A DNA stretch of 61,524 nt from Gammaproteobacteria bacterium Ga0077554 (GTDB lineage: Bacteria; Pseudomonadota; Gammaproteobacteria; Ga0077554; Ga007554), in NCBI GenBank assembly GCA_001464585.1, contig LNFF01000021.1, forward strand, positions 1 through 61,524, in the 5' to 3' direction. This document shows, in pieces, positions 1 to 11,092 of the stretch. Position numbers and translations under genes: made by a program. The notes beneath the pieces were generated by a model. It had not been told where the DNA came from, did not search any database, and was given only the letters and a program-made list of their open reading frames with translations. Position 1 is the first letter of the stretch. The number at the start of each line of letters is the position of its first letter.

Positions 1-240
1 GTATCAAGCGCAATCTGCCGGGAGCTACGCGGGGAACACGCCAAGCTGGGTGATGCTATAGCCGATGCCGCTTTGAGATTACAGGAAGCCAACAAGCAAG
101 AGATGGCATTCCGCAACCAGCTCGAAGAGGCGGGGGTACGTGGTGGAATGCCACCCTTGGTCTTCCTGTATTTTGAAACCTTGGAGGGTAGCGACAGCCC
201 GATGGATAGGTATCTACTGGAACGCAAGAAGGCCGCGTAA
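1..240 (+). CDS. C-terminal part of an unrecognised protein (phage-region)
   Basis: The frame is open from the first base to a TAA at 238-240, giving 79 residues of a protein that begins outside the window. The visible part has a charged, probably helical segment rich in Ala, Glu and Gln, then a more hydrophobic stretch (PPLVFLYFETLEG) and a Lys/Arg-rich tail. I do not recognise a family. It lies directly before the hairpin repeats and a small terminase gene, so it probably belongs to the same prophage or satellite. The reading frame rests only on the absence of stops and plausible composition. Confidence 0.4.
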   Translation, partial: VSSAICRELRGEHAKLGDAIADAALRLQEANKQEMAFRNQLEEAGVRGGMPPLVFLYFETLEGSDSPMDRYLLERKKAA

Positions 241-253
241 CAGCTAGGTGAGA

Positions 254-424
254 GGGGTTAGTAATGGAGCTAACCCCAGGCGGGTATCAAAACTATACCG
301 CTTACGAACAAAAAGCGTGCGTTTATCGTGATTCGCACCCCCGCTAAATAAGAACAGGGGGTGGTAATTGGGCCACCCCAGGGCGGGTAGGTAAAGTATA
401 CAGCTTATATACGAAAAGCGTGCG
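254..424 (+). repeat. Two tandem hairpin-plus-tail repeat units before the small terminase gene
   Basis: Two units about 102 bases apart share one architecture. Unit A has an 8-bp stem GGGGTTAG/CTAACCCC (254-261, 270-277). Unit B has a 7-bp stem GGGGTGG/CCACCCC (358-364, 373-379). The stems differ in sequence but both pair, so the changes are compensatory. Each stem runs into a conserved tail beginning CCCCAGG(G)CGGGTA and ending AAAAGCGTGCG (274-321 and 376-424). Within each tail a short GCTT/AAGC hairpin is possible. Placement just before terS fits a packaging or regulatory site, but that role is inferred. Confidence 0.6.
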
Positions 425-475
425 GATAGTCAGATTTTTGCATTGCCAAGTTTTCCAAATTCAAGGGGTCAATAG

Positions 476-973
476 ATGAGCATAAAAGGTACAGGACGAC
501 GCGGCCCACCGGGAAAATCACCGCATTTGAAACTTATATCGGGCACGGACAGGGCAGACCGCGCCACGTCCGAGACGGTTAAGATATCGTCTACAGAGAT
601 GCCGACTCCACCCAGTCATCTTAATAGTGATGAACTGGCAGCATGGCATGAAGCCATTAATCTGCTTAAGCCGATGGGGCTGCTATCGAATGTTGATGTT
701 GCCATATTGATGGCCTATTGTGTTTCAAGATGTGTTGTTCAACATGCGTCAACTATAATTAATGGCAACGGCGAATTTAGCGGCCTCCTGATACAGGGGA
801 CGGCTGGCCCGAACATCCCAAATCCGTTGATAGCTATCCGCAGACACGCCATGGCCGACACGGTGAGTTACGCGATTCAGCTTGGCATGACGCCAGCGGC
901 ACGGCTCAGACTTAATGCCGAGGTTGGGGCAAAGAAGAAAACAAACCCCTTTGACGCATTGAAGGATGACTGA
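476..973 (+). CDS. Phage terminase small subunit, P27 family
   Basis: The 165-residue protein follows the P27-type small terminase pattern: a basic Gly/Pro-rich start with KSPHLKLISG (residues 15-24), a central P-P-x-HL-x-x-x-E-x-x-x-W segment near residues 44-58, then GLLSNVDVAILMAYC near 68-82, and a C-terminal LGMTPAARLRL signature near residue 138. Small terminases bind phage DNA at cos or pac sites and recruit the large subunit for packaging. AAGGGG about 10 bases upstream supports the ATG at 476. No large terminase follows; about 530 bases without a gene come next. The gene is therefore a prophage remnant or part of a satellite that carries terS alone. Confidence 0.8.
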   Translation: MSIKGTGRRGPPGKSPHLKLISGTDRADRATSETVKISSTEMPTPPSHLNSDELAAWHEAINLLKPMGLLSNVDVAILMAYCVSRCVVQHASTIINGNGEFSGLLIQGTAGPNIPNPLIAIRRHAMADTVSYAIQLGMTPAARLRLNAEVGAKKKTNPFDALKDD

Positions 974-1504
974 CATCATCCAATAGCAACCGGCTTTATT
1001 TTGGGGTAACTTTGGGGGTAACTCAATAAATAATTTTTAATTATAATTAAAACTATCAATGTCTTGAGAGAATTGTTTGGTAGACGCCGCCACCACACAG
1101 CAGTCCAGCAACATCCTTAATAACCCGCCTAAGTGCGGGTTTTTTTATGGGCGTTTGTTACAGGTGTGTGACAGGTAAAATTGGCTTCATTCATTGATGT
1201 CAGCGTTGACACGCCTTGATTTAACCCTTTACACTTAATTCCATAAAGAGTAAGAACTGCTCTTTTAATTATAGCGAAACATTGCTCTTATTCAGCCAAG
1301 AATCTGGAGATACTAGCAAACCCCCGCCCACTCTCTGACAGCCGTCTTTTCCTTGCTTAACCCCCTTCATTTTATAAAAATCGTTGTTAACAGGGAATTT
1401 GGCGGGGCTATTTTTTGAGCCGGGTTTTAATGCGCCCTATACATGCCCAGCGATACACAAAACAACCCTTGATAGGGCATACTATTGCTTGATCTTTTTG
1501 CGCG
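974..1504. other. Long intergenic stretch at the prophage/chromosome boundary
   Basis: I see no gene here. It holds a short direct repeat (TTGGGGTAACT at 1001-1011 and TTGGGGGTAACT at 1012-1023), an AT-rich tract around 1024-1060, a terminator near 1121, and a possible stem formed by GCCCTAT near 1434 with ATAGGGC near 1474. The G-rich direct repeat resembles sequences often found near phage integration ends, so the element's edge may lie in this interval. No att duplication can be proven from one side. Confidence 0.4.
1121..1147 (+). terminator. Rho-independent terminator
   Basis: The sequence AACCCGC-ctaagt-GCGGGTTTTTTT forms a GC-rich stem with a short loop and an uninterrupted T tract on the plus strand. 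It would stop transcription arriving from the prophage side before the signalling genes. Confidence 0.75.
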
Positions 1505-4500
1505 ATGAGGATTTACCCTTTGGATAATGCAGCCAGTCAGAAATTGCTAGGGAACGAACTTGATTCCACGCTCTTACTATCGGTTTTAACGGCAGTAAAA
1601 AAAGGCGATTTTTCGACGCGTCTGCCGCTCGATTGGAGTGGGGTCAATGGCAAAATTGCCGATGCGCTTAACGATATCATTGAGATTAATGACAAAATTG
1701 CGCGCGGGTTAGCTCGCGTGAGCGATGCGGTAGGCACAGAAGGAAAGCTCGAGGAACGCATGACGCTGGTTTCAACTGATGGCGCATGGTCGCGGCAGAT
1801 CGAATCAATCAATAGGCTCATTCTGGATCTGAGCCGCCCTACAACGGAAATGGCACGCGTGATCGGCGCGGTCGCAAAGGGTGATCTTACCCAAAGAATG
1901 ATTATAGATGCGGAAGATCGCCCCATTCAGGGCGAGTTCATGCGCACCGCAAAAATCGTTAATACCATGGTGGATCAATTGGGCTCTTTCGCTTCCGAAG
2001 TCACGCGCGTGGCGCGCGAGGTGGGCTCCGAAGGTAAACTCGGCGGCCAGGCGCAAGTGAAAGGCGTGGCGGGCACCTGGAAAGATCTCACCGACAATGT
2101 GAACTCCATGGCCAGCAATCTTACCAGCCAGGTGCGCAACATCGCGGACGTGACCACCGCCGTGGCGAACGGCGACCTGTCGAAAAAAATCACCGTGGAT
2201 GTGAAAGGCGAAATCCTCGAACTGAAAAATACCATCAATACCATGGTGGATCAGTTGGGATCCTTCGCTTCCGAAGTCACGCGCGTGGCGCGCGAAGTGG
2301 GTTCCGAAGGTAAACTCGGCGGCCAGACGCAAGTGAAAGGTGTCGCGGGCACCTGGAAAGATCTCACCGACAATGTGAACTCCATGGCCAGCAATCTTAC
2401 CAGCCAGGTGCGCAACATCGCGGATGTGACCACCGCCGTGGCGAACGGCGACCTGTCGAAAAAAATCACCGTGGACGTGAAAGGCGAAATCCTCGAACTG
2501 AAAAATACCATCAATACCATGGTGGATCAGCTCAATGCTTTCGCGGGCGAGGTAACCCGCGTGGCGCGTGAGGTAGGTACCGAAGGTAAACTTGGCGGCC
2601 AGGCGCAAGTAAAGGGCGTGGCAGGCACCTGGAAAGACCTGACAGATAATGTCAATTACATGGCGGGAAATCTCACCGACCAGGTGCGTGGTATTGCACG
2701 TGTAGTAACTGCCGTGGCAAATGGTGACCTAAAGACAAAATTGACCGTGAAAGCCGAAGGAGAAATTGCCTCGTTGGCGGAAACTATCAACAACATGATC
2801 GGCACCTTGGCAACCTTCGCTGATCAGGTGACGAGTGTGGCGCGCGAGGTAGGCGTAGAAGGTAAGCTGGGGGGGCAGGCGCGGGTACCCGGCGCCTCGG
2901 GCACCTGGAAAGATCTCACGGATAATGTTAACCAGCTCGCCGCCAATTTGACCACGCAGGTACGCGCCATCGCTGAAGTAGCGACTGCCGTGACCAAGGG
3001 TGATTTGACGCGCTCTATCGGCGTGGCGGCCGAAGGCGAAGTTGCAATCCTTAAAGACAACATCAATGAAATGATCCGCAACCTCAAGGACACCACTGAC
3101 AAGAATACCGAGCAGGATTGGCTGAAGACCAATCTGGCACGCTTCACGCGCCTTCTGCAGGGGCAACGCGAAATGTTTACAGTATGCAAACTCATTCTGT
3201 CCGAGTTGGCGCCCCTGGTAAAAGCCCAACACGGGGTATTTTATGGAATGGAAGGAGTAAAAGAGGATGCCCGGCTGGAATTGCGTGCAGGGTATGCTTA
3301 TAAAGAGCGCGAGGGTCTGCCGCAGCGCTTCCGTCTCGGTGAAGGGCTGGTAGGGGAATGCGCACGCGTCAAGCAACGCATTCTATTGACGAATGTGCCC
3401 CGTGATTATATACAAATCAATTCGGGGCTCGGCGAAGCAACGCCCCTGAATGTCATACTATTGCCGGTGATGTTTGAAGGCGCCACCAAAGCGGTGATCG
3501 AACTGGCGTCTTTTGAGCGGTTTAGCCCCACCCATCTTGCCTTCCTCGAACAGCTCACCGAAAGTATCGGTATCGTACTTAATACCATTGAGGCTAATTC
3601 GCGCACTGAGGTATTACTCGAACAATCGCAAAAAATGGCGCAGGAATTGCAAAATCAACAGGAAGAATTACAGCATACCAATGCGGAACTGCAAGAAAAA
3701 GCCCGCTTGCTGGCCGCCCAGAATACTGAAGTCGAACGCAAAAACCAGGAAGTGGAAATTGCCAAGTTGTCGCTTGAGGAAAAGGCTGCCCAGTTATCGC
3801 TAACCTCGAAATACAAATCAGAATTTCTTGCCAATATGTCACACGAACTGCGCACCCCGCTCAACAGCCTGCTATTGCTCTCGCAACAGTTACGCGATAA
3901 TCCGGAACAAAACCTTAGCGAAAAACAGGTTAAATATGCCAGCACTATTTTTGAGTCGGGCAATGATTTATTAAACCTCATCAACGATATTCTCGATCTA
4001 TCAAAAATCGAATCTGGCACTGTAACAGCGGATATTGGAGAAGTCCTCTTTGCAGACCTGCGCGGTTTTGTAGAACAAACTTTCCGCCATATGGCCGAGG
4101 ACAAAAAACTCAGGTTTGCGGTTAATCTTGAAAATAACATTCCCTATTCGCTCTTTACTGACGAACGCCGCCTGAAGCAAATCATCAAGAATTTATTATC
4201 CAATGCTTTCAAATTTACTCCACAAGGAGAAGTGGCTCTCACCATGGGGGTAGCGGCCTCAGGATGGAATGAGTCTCACCCAATTTTAAGCAAAGCAGCC
4301 ACAGTGGTTTCTTTTGCTGTAAGTGATTCTGGAATTGGCATTCCCGCCGAGAAACAACGGGTAATTTTTGAAGCGTTTCAGCAAGCCGATGGCACTACCA
4401 GCCGCAAATATGGGGGCACGGGGCTGGGGCTGGCTATCAGCCGTGAATTGGCGCGCTTGCTGGGTGGAGAAATCACATTAAAGAGCACGCCGGGGGAAGG

Positions 4501-5953
4501 CAGTCTCTTTACCTTATACCTTCCCCTGCATTTTGCGGCCACCGCCAAATCAAACGACGCCCTCCATGGATTCATCTCCAGACTGGGGCTGGGTCGACGC
4601 GGCGGCAAAAGCCCTGCAGAAAGCCACACGACACCTTCATTAAGCGCGGCCACACCCGCAAACGAGCTACGATCTGATGCACAGCAACATACGTCAACCC
4701 CACAAACAATGACAGAAATTACATCCACAGCCATAATAACCAGCCACATCCCCGATGATAGACACGACATTCAACCCGGTGATCGGGTGTTGCTCATCGT
4801 CGAAGACGACCCGCACTTTGTCCGTACCTTGCTGGACTTCGCCCATGAGCGTGGATTTAAAGTACTGGTGGCGATGCAAGGTGACATCGCACTCGCTTTA
4901 GCCAAACAATACCGCCCCGATGCCATCACGCTGGATATTGTACTGCCCGACACCAGCGGCTGGAGTGTCCTTGATCAACTTAAACATGAACCCACTACGC
5001 GTCACATTCCGGTGCATATTATTTCAGTGGAGAAAGAGGAAGAACGGGGTCGCAAATCAGGTTCCCTGGCCAGCACCCTGAAACCGGTTGACAAAGAAAC
5101 CCTGGATCATACTTTTCATCGTCTGGAAGACTTTCTCGCACGCAAAACCAAGCAGCTCCTGGTAGTGGAGGATAACGAGATAGAACGTGACCACATGATC
5201 GAATTGCTTGGCAGTGACGGCGTTCATATTACTACTACAACCACCGGTCACGAGGCTTTAAAGTTATTGAAGCAAAAAAGTTTTGATTGCCTGGTACTCG
5301 ATCTTGGGCTGCCCGACGCGTCGGGATTTGAAATAATAGACGCAATCAAAAAAGACCCAAGCCTGCACACCTTACCCATCATTGTGTATACCGCCCGGGA
5401 TCTCACCCCGGACGAAGAAAATCGGCTCAAGATGGCATCTACCTCCGTGATCATTAAAGATGCGCGTTCTCCAGAACAGTTATTGAGCGAAGCCACCTTA
5501 TTCCTGCATCGCGCGGAATCTGAATTATCATTCGCCAAGCAAAAAATTCTGCAGCAGGGCCGCAAACATGATCCTGTGCTGGCTGGCAGGACGGTGTTGA
5601 TTGTAGATGACGATGTCCGTAATATTTTCTCTCTTACCGCCGTGCTGGAGCGCCATCACATGCGTACCCTATTTGTTGAAAATGGCAAAGATGCCATTAG
5701 CCTGCTAAAAAAGACTCCCGATATTGATATTGTTTTAATGGATGTGATGATGCCGGATATGGATGGTTACGAAACCATGCGCGCCATCCGCAAACTACCG
5801 GAACTGAAATCTTTACCTATTATTTCAGTAACTGCAAAAGCAATGAAAGGTGACCGTGAAAAATGCCTTGAAGCTGGCGCCTCAGATTATATTCCGAAAC
5901 CTGTAAATACCGGGCAATTATTATCTTTGTTGCGCGTGTGGCTTTATCATTAA
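1505..5953 (+). CDS. Soluble poly-HAMP hybrid histidine kinase with GAF and three receiver domains
   Basis: The product is 1482 residues long with no signal peptide or membrane segment, so it is cytoplasmic. Residues about 25-523 are a chain of HAMP-like repeats. From residue 156 the period is exactly 92 residues (units at 156, 248, 340 and 432), each carrying [21 protein letters not shown] and AVANGDL-type motifs. A GAF domain (about 541-696), a coiled coil and a HisKA domain with phosphoacceptor His780 (SHELRTPLN) follow. The HATPase has intact N, G1, F and G2 boxes. Three receiver domains carry Asp1144, Asp1266 and Asp1413. The architecture matches the group III (Nik1-like) osmosensing kinases known from fungi and bacteria. 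The ATG at 1505 has no clear ribosome binding site. The gene ends 20 bases before a REC-GGDEF-EAL gene, a likely operon partner. Confidence 0.92.
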   Translation: MRIYPLDNAASQKLLGNELDSTLLLSVLTAVKKGDFSTRLPLDWSGVNGKIADALNDIIEINDKIARGLARVSDAVGTEGKLEERMTLVSTDGAWSRQIESINRLILDLSRPTTEMARVIGAVAKGDLTQRMIIDAEDRPIQGEFMRTAKIVNTMVDQLGSFASEVTRVAREVGSEGKLGGQAQVKGVAGTWKDLTDNVNSMASNLTSQVRNIADVTTAVANGDLSKKITVDVKGEILELKNTINTMVDQLGSFASEVTRVAREVGSEGKLGGQTQVKGVAGTWKDLTDNVNSMASNLTSQVRNIADVTTAVANGDLSKKITVDVKGEILELKNTINTMVDQLNAFAGEVTRVAREVGTEGKLGGQAQVKGVAGTWKDLTDNVNYMAGNLTDQVRGIARVVTAVANGDLKTKLTVKAEGEIASLAETINNMIGTLATFADQVTSVAREVGVEGKLGGQARVPGASGTWKDLTDNVNQLAANLTTQVRAIAEVATAVTKGDLTRSIGVAAEGEVAILKDNINEMIRNLKDTTDKNTEQDWLKTNLARFTRLLQGQREMFTVCKLILSELAPLVKAQHGVFYGMEGVKEDARLELRAGYAYKEREGLPQRFRLGEGLVGECARVKQRILLTNVPRDYIQINSGLGEATPLNVILLPVMFEGATKAVIELASFERFSPTHLAFLEQLTESIGIVLNTIEANSRTEVLLEQSQKMAQELQNQQEELQHTNAELQEKARLLAAQNTEVERKNQEVEIAKLSLEEKAAQLSLTSKYKSEFLANMSHELRTPLNSLLLLSQQLRDNPEQNLSEKQVKYASTIFESGNDLLNLINDILDLSKIESGTVTADIGEVLFADLRGFVEQTFRHMAEDKKLRFAVNLENNIPYSLFTDERRLKQIIKNLLSNAFKFTPQGEVALTMGVAASGWNESHPILSKAATVVSFAVSDSGIGIPAEKQRVIFEAFQQADGTTSRKYGGTGLGLAISRELARLLGGEITLKSTPGEGSLFTLYLPLHFAATAKSNDALHGFISRLGLGRRGGKSPAESHTTPSLSAATPANELRSDAQQHTSTPQTMTEITSTAIITSHIPDDRHDIQPGDRVLLIVEDDPHFVRTLLDFAHERGFKVLVAMQGDIALALAKQYRPDAITLDIVLPDTSGWSVLDQLKHEPTTRHIPVHIISVEKEEERGRKSGSLASTLKPVDKETLDHTFHRLEDFLARKTKQLLVVEDNEIERDHMIELLGSDGVHITTTTTGHEALKLLKQKSFDCLVLDLGLPDASGFEIIDAIKKDPSLHTLPIIVYTARDLTPDEENRLKMASTSVIIKDARSPEQLLSEATLFLHRAESELSFAKQKILQQGRKHDPVLAGRTVLIVDDDVRNIFSLTAVLERHHMRTLFVENGKDAISLLKKTPDIDIVLMDVMMPDMDGYETMRAIRKLPELKSLPIISVTAKAMKGDREKCLEAGASDYIPKPVNTGQLLSLLRVWLYH
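1970..2521 (+). repeat. Tandem 276-bp near-identical repeats inside the HAMP array
   Basis: Bases 1970-2245 and 2246-2521 are two consecutive 276-bp units. By eye they differ at about ten positions, almost all synonymous, with one amino-acid change (QAQ to QTQ). The next unit, from 2522, is clearly related but much more diverged. This points to a recent duplication or gene conversion of one HAMP module. Confidence 0.9.
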
Positions 5954-5973
5954 ACAGCAGTAATGGAGTAAAT

Positions 5974-7842
5974 ATGGATAAGCTCAAGGAAGAAAAAGTT
6001 AAACCTACCGCCAGTATATTAGTGGTCGATGACAATTCGAACAAACGGCTGGCCGTCATTTCAGTATTAGAGGGCCTGCAACAAAATATTGTCACCGTTG
6101 ACTCAGGCCGGGAAGCCTTGCGGGCTTTGCTTGACCATGAATACGCAGTGATTCTATTGGACGTACAAATGCCGATCATGGATGGTTTCGAAACAGCCGA
6201 ACTAATCCGCAGCCGGGCCTTGTCTGAAAATACCCCGATCATTTTCATCACCGCTTATACCCATGCTGAAACCGACATGTTGCGTGGCTATTCACTGGGA
6301 GCCGTAGACTTCATCTTCACGCCCATTATTCCCGAAATCCTGCAAGCCAAGGTCTCCGTATTTATAGATTTATTCCACAAAACACAATCATTAAAACGGC
6401 ATGAACAACACCTGGAGGGCTTGGTGGAACAACGTACCGTCGCACTCACGGCAGAAATTGCCGAACGCATTCAGGCACAAGAGCGTCTCCAGCATATCGC
6501 GCATCACGATTCCCTCACTGGCATGCCAAACCGGATACTCTTTGTGGAACGCCTCAAACAGGTTCTGAGCCGCGCTCAATGGCACAAGCGTTCACTCGCG
6601 GTATTATTTCTCGATCTGGATCGCTTCAAAATTATTAATGACACACTAGGCCACGAGGCGGGCGATCAGCTACTGAAAATGGTCGCGGAGCGTTTATTGC
6701 TGTGCGTACGCGAAGGCGATACCATAGCGCGTTTCGGCGGCGACGAGTTTGCCGCATTCCTTGATGATATTGCATCACCTGATGATGTAGCTCCGATTAT
6801 CCGGGAATTCTTGCATGTTCTGGCCTCACCCTTTGTGGTGGATGGCCATGAATTTTTTATCAGCGGCAGTATCGGCATAAGTTTATATCCGAACGATGGC
6901 GCTGACACTAAAACATTGATGAAAAATGCGGACATCGCCATGTATCGCGCAAAACAATACGGTGGTAATTCCTATCAATTTTACCGCATGGATATGAATA
7001 TTCATGCCTTGCAACGATTGGAGCTGGAAACCGCGCTGCGCCGTGCGCTGGAACGCGAGGAGTTTGTGCTCCACTATCAACCCCAGTTTGATTTACGCAA
7101 GGGCCACATCGTGGGCTTTGAGGCGCTTCTACGCTGGCAGCGCCCGGGATCGGGATTGCTCCTGCCCATGGAATTTATTTCTGTGCTGGAAGAAACAGGC
7201 CTGATTATACCGGTGGGTGAATGGGTATTACATACTGCGTGTACACAGCACCAGGCATGGCGCACTACCTTGTTGCCTACATTACGTATGTCCGCTAATA
7301 TTTCTGGACGGCAATTTGATGAAAATAATCTTCCCGAAACTATCCGCCGCATCACGCAAGCCACAGACATTGATGGCATTTCACTGGAACTGGAAATTAC
7401 CGAAAGCATTCTGATGCAAAGTAGTCAGCCGATAATTGATGTATTACAGGAAATAAGCGCCATGGGAATACGCTTTGCCGTGGATGATTTCGGCACGGGT
7501 TATTCGTCACTAAGTTATTTAAAACGCTTCCCGATCGACATTCTAAAAATAGACCAGGCTTTCGTGCAGGATGTCACCAACAACCCCGATGATGCTGCGA
7601 TTGTACGCGCCATTATTACCATGGCACACAGTTTGGGTATAAAAACTATCGCGGAAGGTGTTGAAACACGTGAGCAGTTTGAATTCCTGCAATTACAAGG
7701 GTGCGACTTTGGCCAAGGCTATTATTTCAGCCCGGCTCAATCAGCCGAGGAAATGAAGCGTTTACTTGAAACAAATCCTATCTTTAATGATCGTTACATC
7801 ACTGCACGCGAGAATTCCATCCCACAAAAACTTCATCACTAA
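5974..7842 (+). CDS. Response regulator with GGDEF and EAL domains (c-di-GMP turnover)
   Basis: The 622-residue protein has an N-terminal receiver domain (about 12-130, phosphorylatable Asp63 in LLDVQMP), a coiled-coil linker, a diguanylate cyclase domain (about 190-350) and an EAL phosphodiesterase domain (about 368-615). The cyclase motif GGDEF (255-259) is intact. An RxxD product-inhibition site (REGD) lies five residues before it. The EAL motif is intact (E383-L385), with DDFGTGYSS and KID motifs downstream. Both enzymatic activities are therefore possible. I chose the ATG at 5974 because GGAG precedes it; it lies 20 bases after the hybrid kinase gene. That kinase may phosphorylate it directly or through its receivers. 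Confidence 0.93.
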   Translation: MDKLKEEKVKPTASILVVDDNSNKRLAVISVLEGLQQNIVTVDSGREALRALLDHEYAVILLDVQMPIMDGFETAELIRSRALSENTPIIFITAYTHAETDMLRGYSLGAVDFIFTPIIPEILQAKVSVFIDLFHKTQSLKRHEQHLEGLVEQRTVALTAEIAERIQAQERLQHIAHHDSLTGMPNRILFVERLKQVLSRAQWHKRSLAVLFLDLDRFKIINDTLGHEAGDQLLKMVAERLLLCVREGDTIARFGGDEFAAFLDDIASPDDVAPIIREFLHVLASPFVVDGHEFFISGSIGISLYPNDGADTKTLMKNADIAMYRAKQYGGNSYQFYRMDMNIHALQRLELETALRRALEREEFVLHYQPQFDLRKGHIVGFEALLRWQRPGSGLLLPMEFISVLEETGLIIPVGEWVLHTACTQHQAWRTTLLPTLRMSANISGRQFDENNLPETIRRITQATDIDGISLELEITESILMQSSQPIIDVLQEISAMGIRFAVDDFGTGYSSLSYLKRFPIDILKIDQAFVQDVTNNPDDAAIVRAIITMAHSLGIKTIAEGVETREQFEFLQLQGCDFGQGYYFSPAQSAEEMKRLLETNPIFNDRYITARENSIPQKLHH

Positions 7843-7863
7843 TCGCCTGGGTGGCCCAGGCGA
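7843..7863. terminator. Hairpin between convergent genes
   Basis: TCGCCTGGG-tgg-CCCAGGCGA is a perfect 9-bp stem with a 3-base loop, placed just after the EAL gene stop and facing the 3' end of cbbX. It is followed by AATTTTCT on the plus strand, so the T tract is weak. It could serve both strands. Confidence 0.6.
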
Positions 7864-7892
7864 AATTTTCTACCGGGTCGTAAAACAAACGC

Positions 7893-8840
7893 CTACTTTT
7901 GTGCGGCGATATTCACTTCCGATTCATTATCCAGCATACCGTCAGTAAAAACACGGCTGGCCAGAATGTCTTCCGCTTCCAGGGTGATGAGGTCAATTTT
8001 CTTCAGTGCTTTGTTTTTGCTGGCAAACAGCCGGTTCGCTTGCCGCAGGCGCGCGCGATCCAGGGCATTACGCACCGAACGTGCGTTAGCGAAATGCTCC
8101 AGCTTCATGCGCAACTGGATGTATTGGAAAAAGGCTTTTTCCGCATCGGGGCTGAAACGGTAGTTCTGTGCTGCCAGCATCAGCTTGGCGATATGCAACA
8201 ATTCTTCGGGGCTGTAATCGGGGAAATCGACATGATGCGCGATGCGCGAACGCATGCCGGGGTTGCTGTGGAAAAACTTGTCCATGCGATCTTTGTAACC
8301 CGCCAGAATCACCACCAGATCATCACGGTTGTTTTCCATCACTTGCAGTAAAATCTCGATGGATTCCGCGCCATAGTCGCGTTCGTTTTCGGGTTTATAC
8401 AGATAATAGGCTTCGTCGATAAACAGCACGCCGCCCATGGCTTTTTTGATGACTTCTTTGGTCTTGGGCGCAGTGTGGCCGATGTATTGGCCCACCAGAT
8501 CGTCACGCGTGACGGAAACCAGATGACCAGTGCGCACATAATCCAGGCGATGCAGGATTTCCGCCATGCGCAATGCAACGGTGGTTTTTCCGGTGCCGGG
8601 GTTGCCGGTGAAATTCATGTGTAGAGTGGGTGTTTCCGATGTCAGCGCAAATCGCTTGCGCAACCGGTCCACCAACAGCAGTGCCGCGATTTCGCGGATG
8701 CGGGTTTTAACGGGCTTCAGCCCAATGAGTTCGCGGTCAAGTTTGTCGAATATCTCTTGTACGTTCGAGGCATTAAGCTCTGCGTCGAGGTCTACCGACA
8801 TGTCGTCCGGCAATACCGTGATGTTATCAGTGTCACTCAT
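7893..8840 (-). CDS. cbbX: CbbX, red-type RuBisCO activase (AAA+ ATPase)
   Basis: CbbX uses ATP hydrolysis to pull on the C-terminus of the large subunit and release inhibitory sugar phosphates from red-type RuBisCO. The 315-residue product has Walker A GNPGTGKT (79-86), Walker B FIDEA (140-144), a YIGHTAPKT pore-loop region (119-127) and an Arg-rich sensor segment ([16 protein letters not shown]). The ATG at 8840 was chosen over an upstream in-frame start because GGAG sits 8 bases before it. It is the third gene after cbbL and cbbS on the same strand, which is its usual place. A terminator-like hairpin separates it from cbbS. Confidence 0.95.
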   Translation of the reverse strand: MSDTDNITVLPDDMSVDLDAELNASNVQEIFDKLDRELIGLKPVKTRIREIAALLLVDRLRKRFALTSETPTLHMNFTGNPGTGKTTVALRMAEILHRLDYVRTGHLVSVTRDDLVGQYIGHTAPKTKEVIKKAMGGVLFIDEAYYLYKPENERDYGAESIEILLQVMENNRDDLVVILAGYKDRMDKFFHSNPGMRSRIAHHVDFPDYSPEELLHIAKLMLAAQNYRFSPDAEKAFFQYIQLRMKLEHFANARSVRNALDRARLRQANRLFASKNKALKKIDLITLEAEDILASRVFTDGMLDNESEVNIAAQK

Positions 8841-8861
8841 GAAAGGCTCCGATAGCAATTA

Positions 8862-8895
8862 TAAAAAAAATGGCGGGCGTTTTTTGCGCCCGCCA
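8862..8895 (-). terminator. Terminator or attenuator between cbbS and cbbX
   Basis: On the minus strand GGCGGGCG and CGCCCGCC form an 8-bp stem around a short A-rich loop, followed by ATTTTTTTT. This is a canonical intrinsic terminator. It lies between cbbS and the start of cbbX, so some transcripts probably end after cbbLS and cbbX is made by readthrough. The stop/start spacing leaves little room for a separate strong cbbX promoter. Confidence 0.8.
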
Positions 8896-8921
8896 CCGGT
8901 GACTAACTTACACTTTGTAAA

Positions 8922-9356
8922 TCAATACCGCTCGCCTTCCGGCTTGTCGGTTGCGTAAGAATGGATGGTGTAGCGTATGCAACGCCCCTCGGTCTCTTGA
9001 CGCACCAGGCTAAAGCCCGGCTCTTTCTTGGGACGGTTAACAATGTAGGACATGGTCACACTCTCTACGCCACGCACCGCACTGAAGGCGATGACGCGGA
9101 TGTAGTGATTGGGATAGGTCTTACGGCAGTTGTTCACTTCCAGCAAAATCCCGGCAGGATCTTTCAGGTCGAACATCGGGTTACCAAACATTTCCCAATA
9201 GGTATTACGTGGGTGTGGATCGTCGGTGTATTCAACGCTCAGCGCCCAATCCTTACCCAGGGCATATTTGATTTGCGCGGTGATCTGCGCATCGGTCAAG
9301 TCAGGCAGAAAAGAAAACTGCCCTTGTGTGACGCGATTTCCTTGGTTGGTCATCAT
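8922..9356 (-). CDS. cbbS: RuBisCO small subunit, form IC (red-type)
   Basis: The 144-residue protein starts with the red-type small-subunit pattern ([16 protein letters not shown], about residues 10-25) and has the conserved [16 protein letters not shown] segment near residues 52-67. It is longer than green-type small subunits. The extra C-terminal length fits the beta-hairpin typical of red-type enzymes. It joins eight CbbL subunits in the L8S8 holoenzyme. The start at 9356 follows an AGGAG at good spacing; a second ATG follows directly at 9353. It lies 22 bases after cbbL in one operon. Confidence 0.95.
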   Translation of the reverse strand: MMTNQGNRVTQGQFSFLPDLTDAQITAQIKYALGKDWALSVEYTDDPHPRNTYWEMFGNPMFDLKDPAGILLEVNNCRKTYPNHYIRVIAFSAVRGVESVTMSYIVNRPKKEPGFSLVRQETEGRCIRYTIHSYATDKPEGERY

Positions 9357-9378
9357 AATCGCTTCTCCTGGAGTTAAA

Positions 9379-11092
<1,714 letters not shown>

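Noticed and set aside
974-1504. c-di-GMP riboswitch before the kinase/GGDEF-EAL genes
   Set aside because: I looked for the GEMM core pattern and did not see it.
1805-2608. A 267-codon antisense frame over the HAMP repeats
   Set aside because: It mirrors the 92-residue period of the plus-strand gene and has no independent family match; it is a shadow of the repeats.
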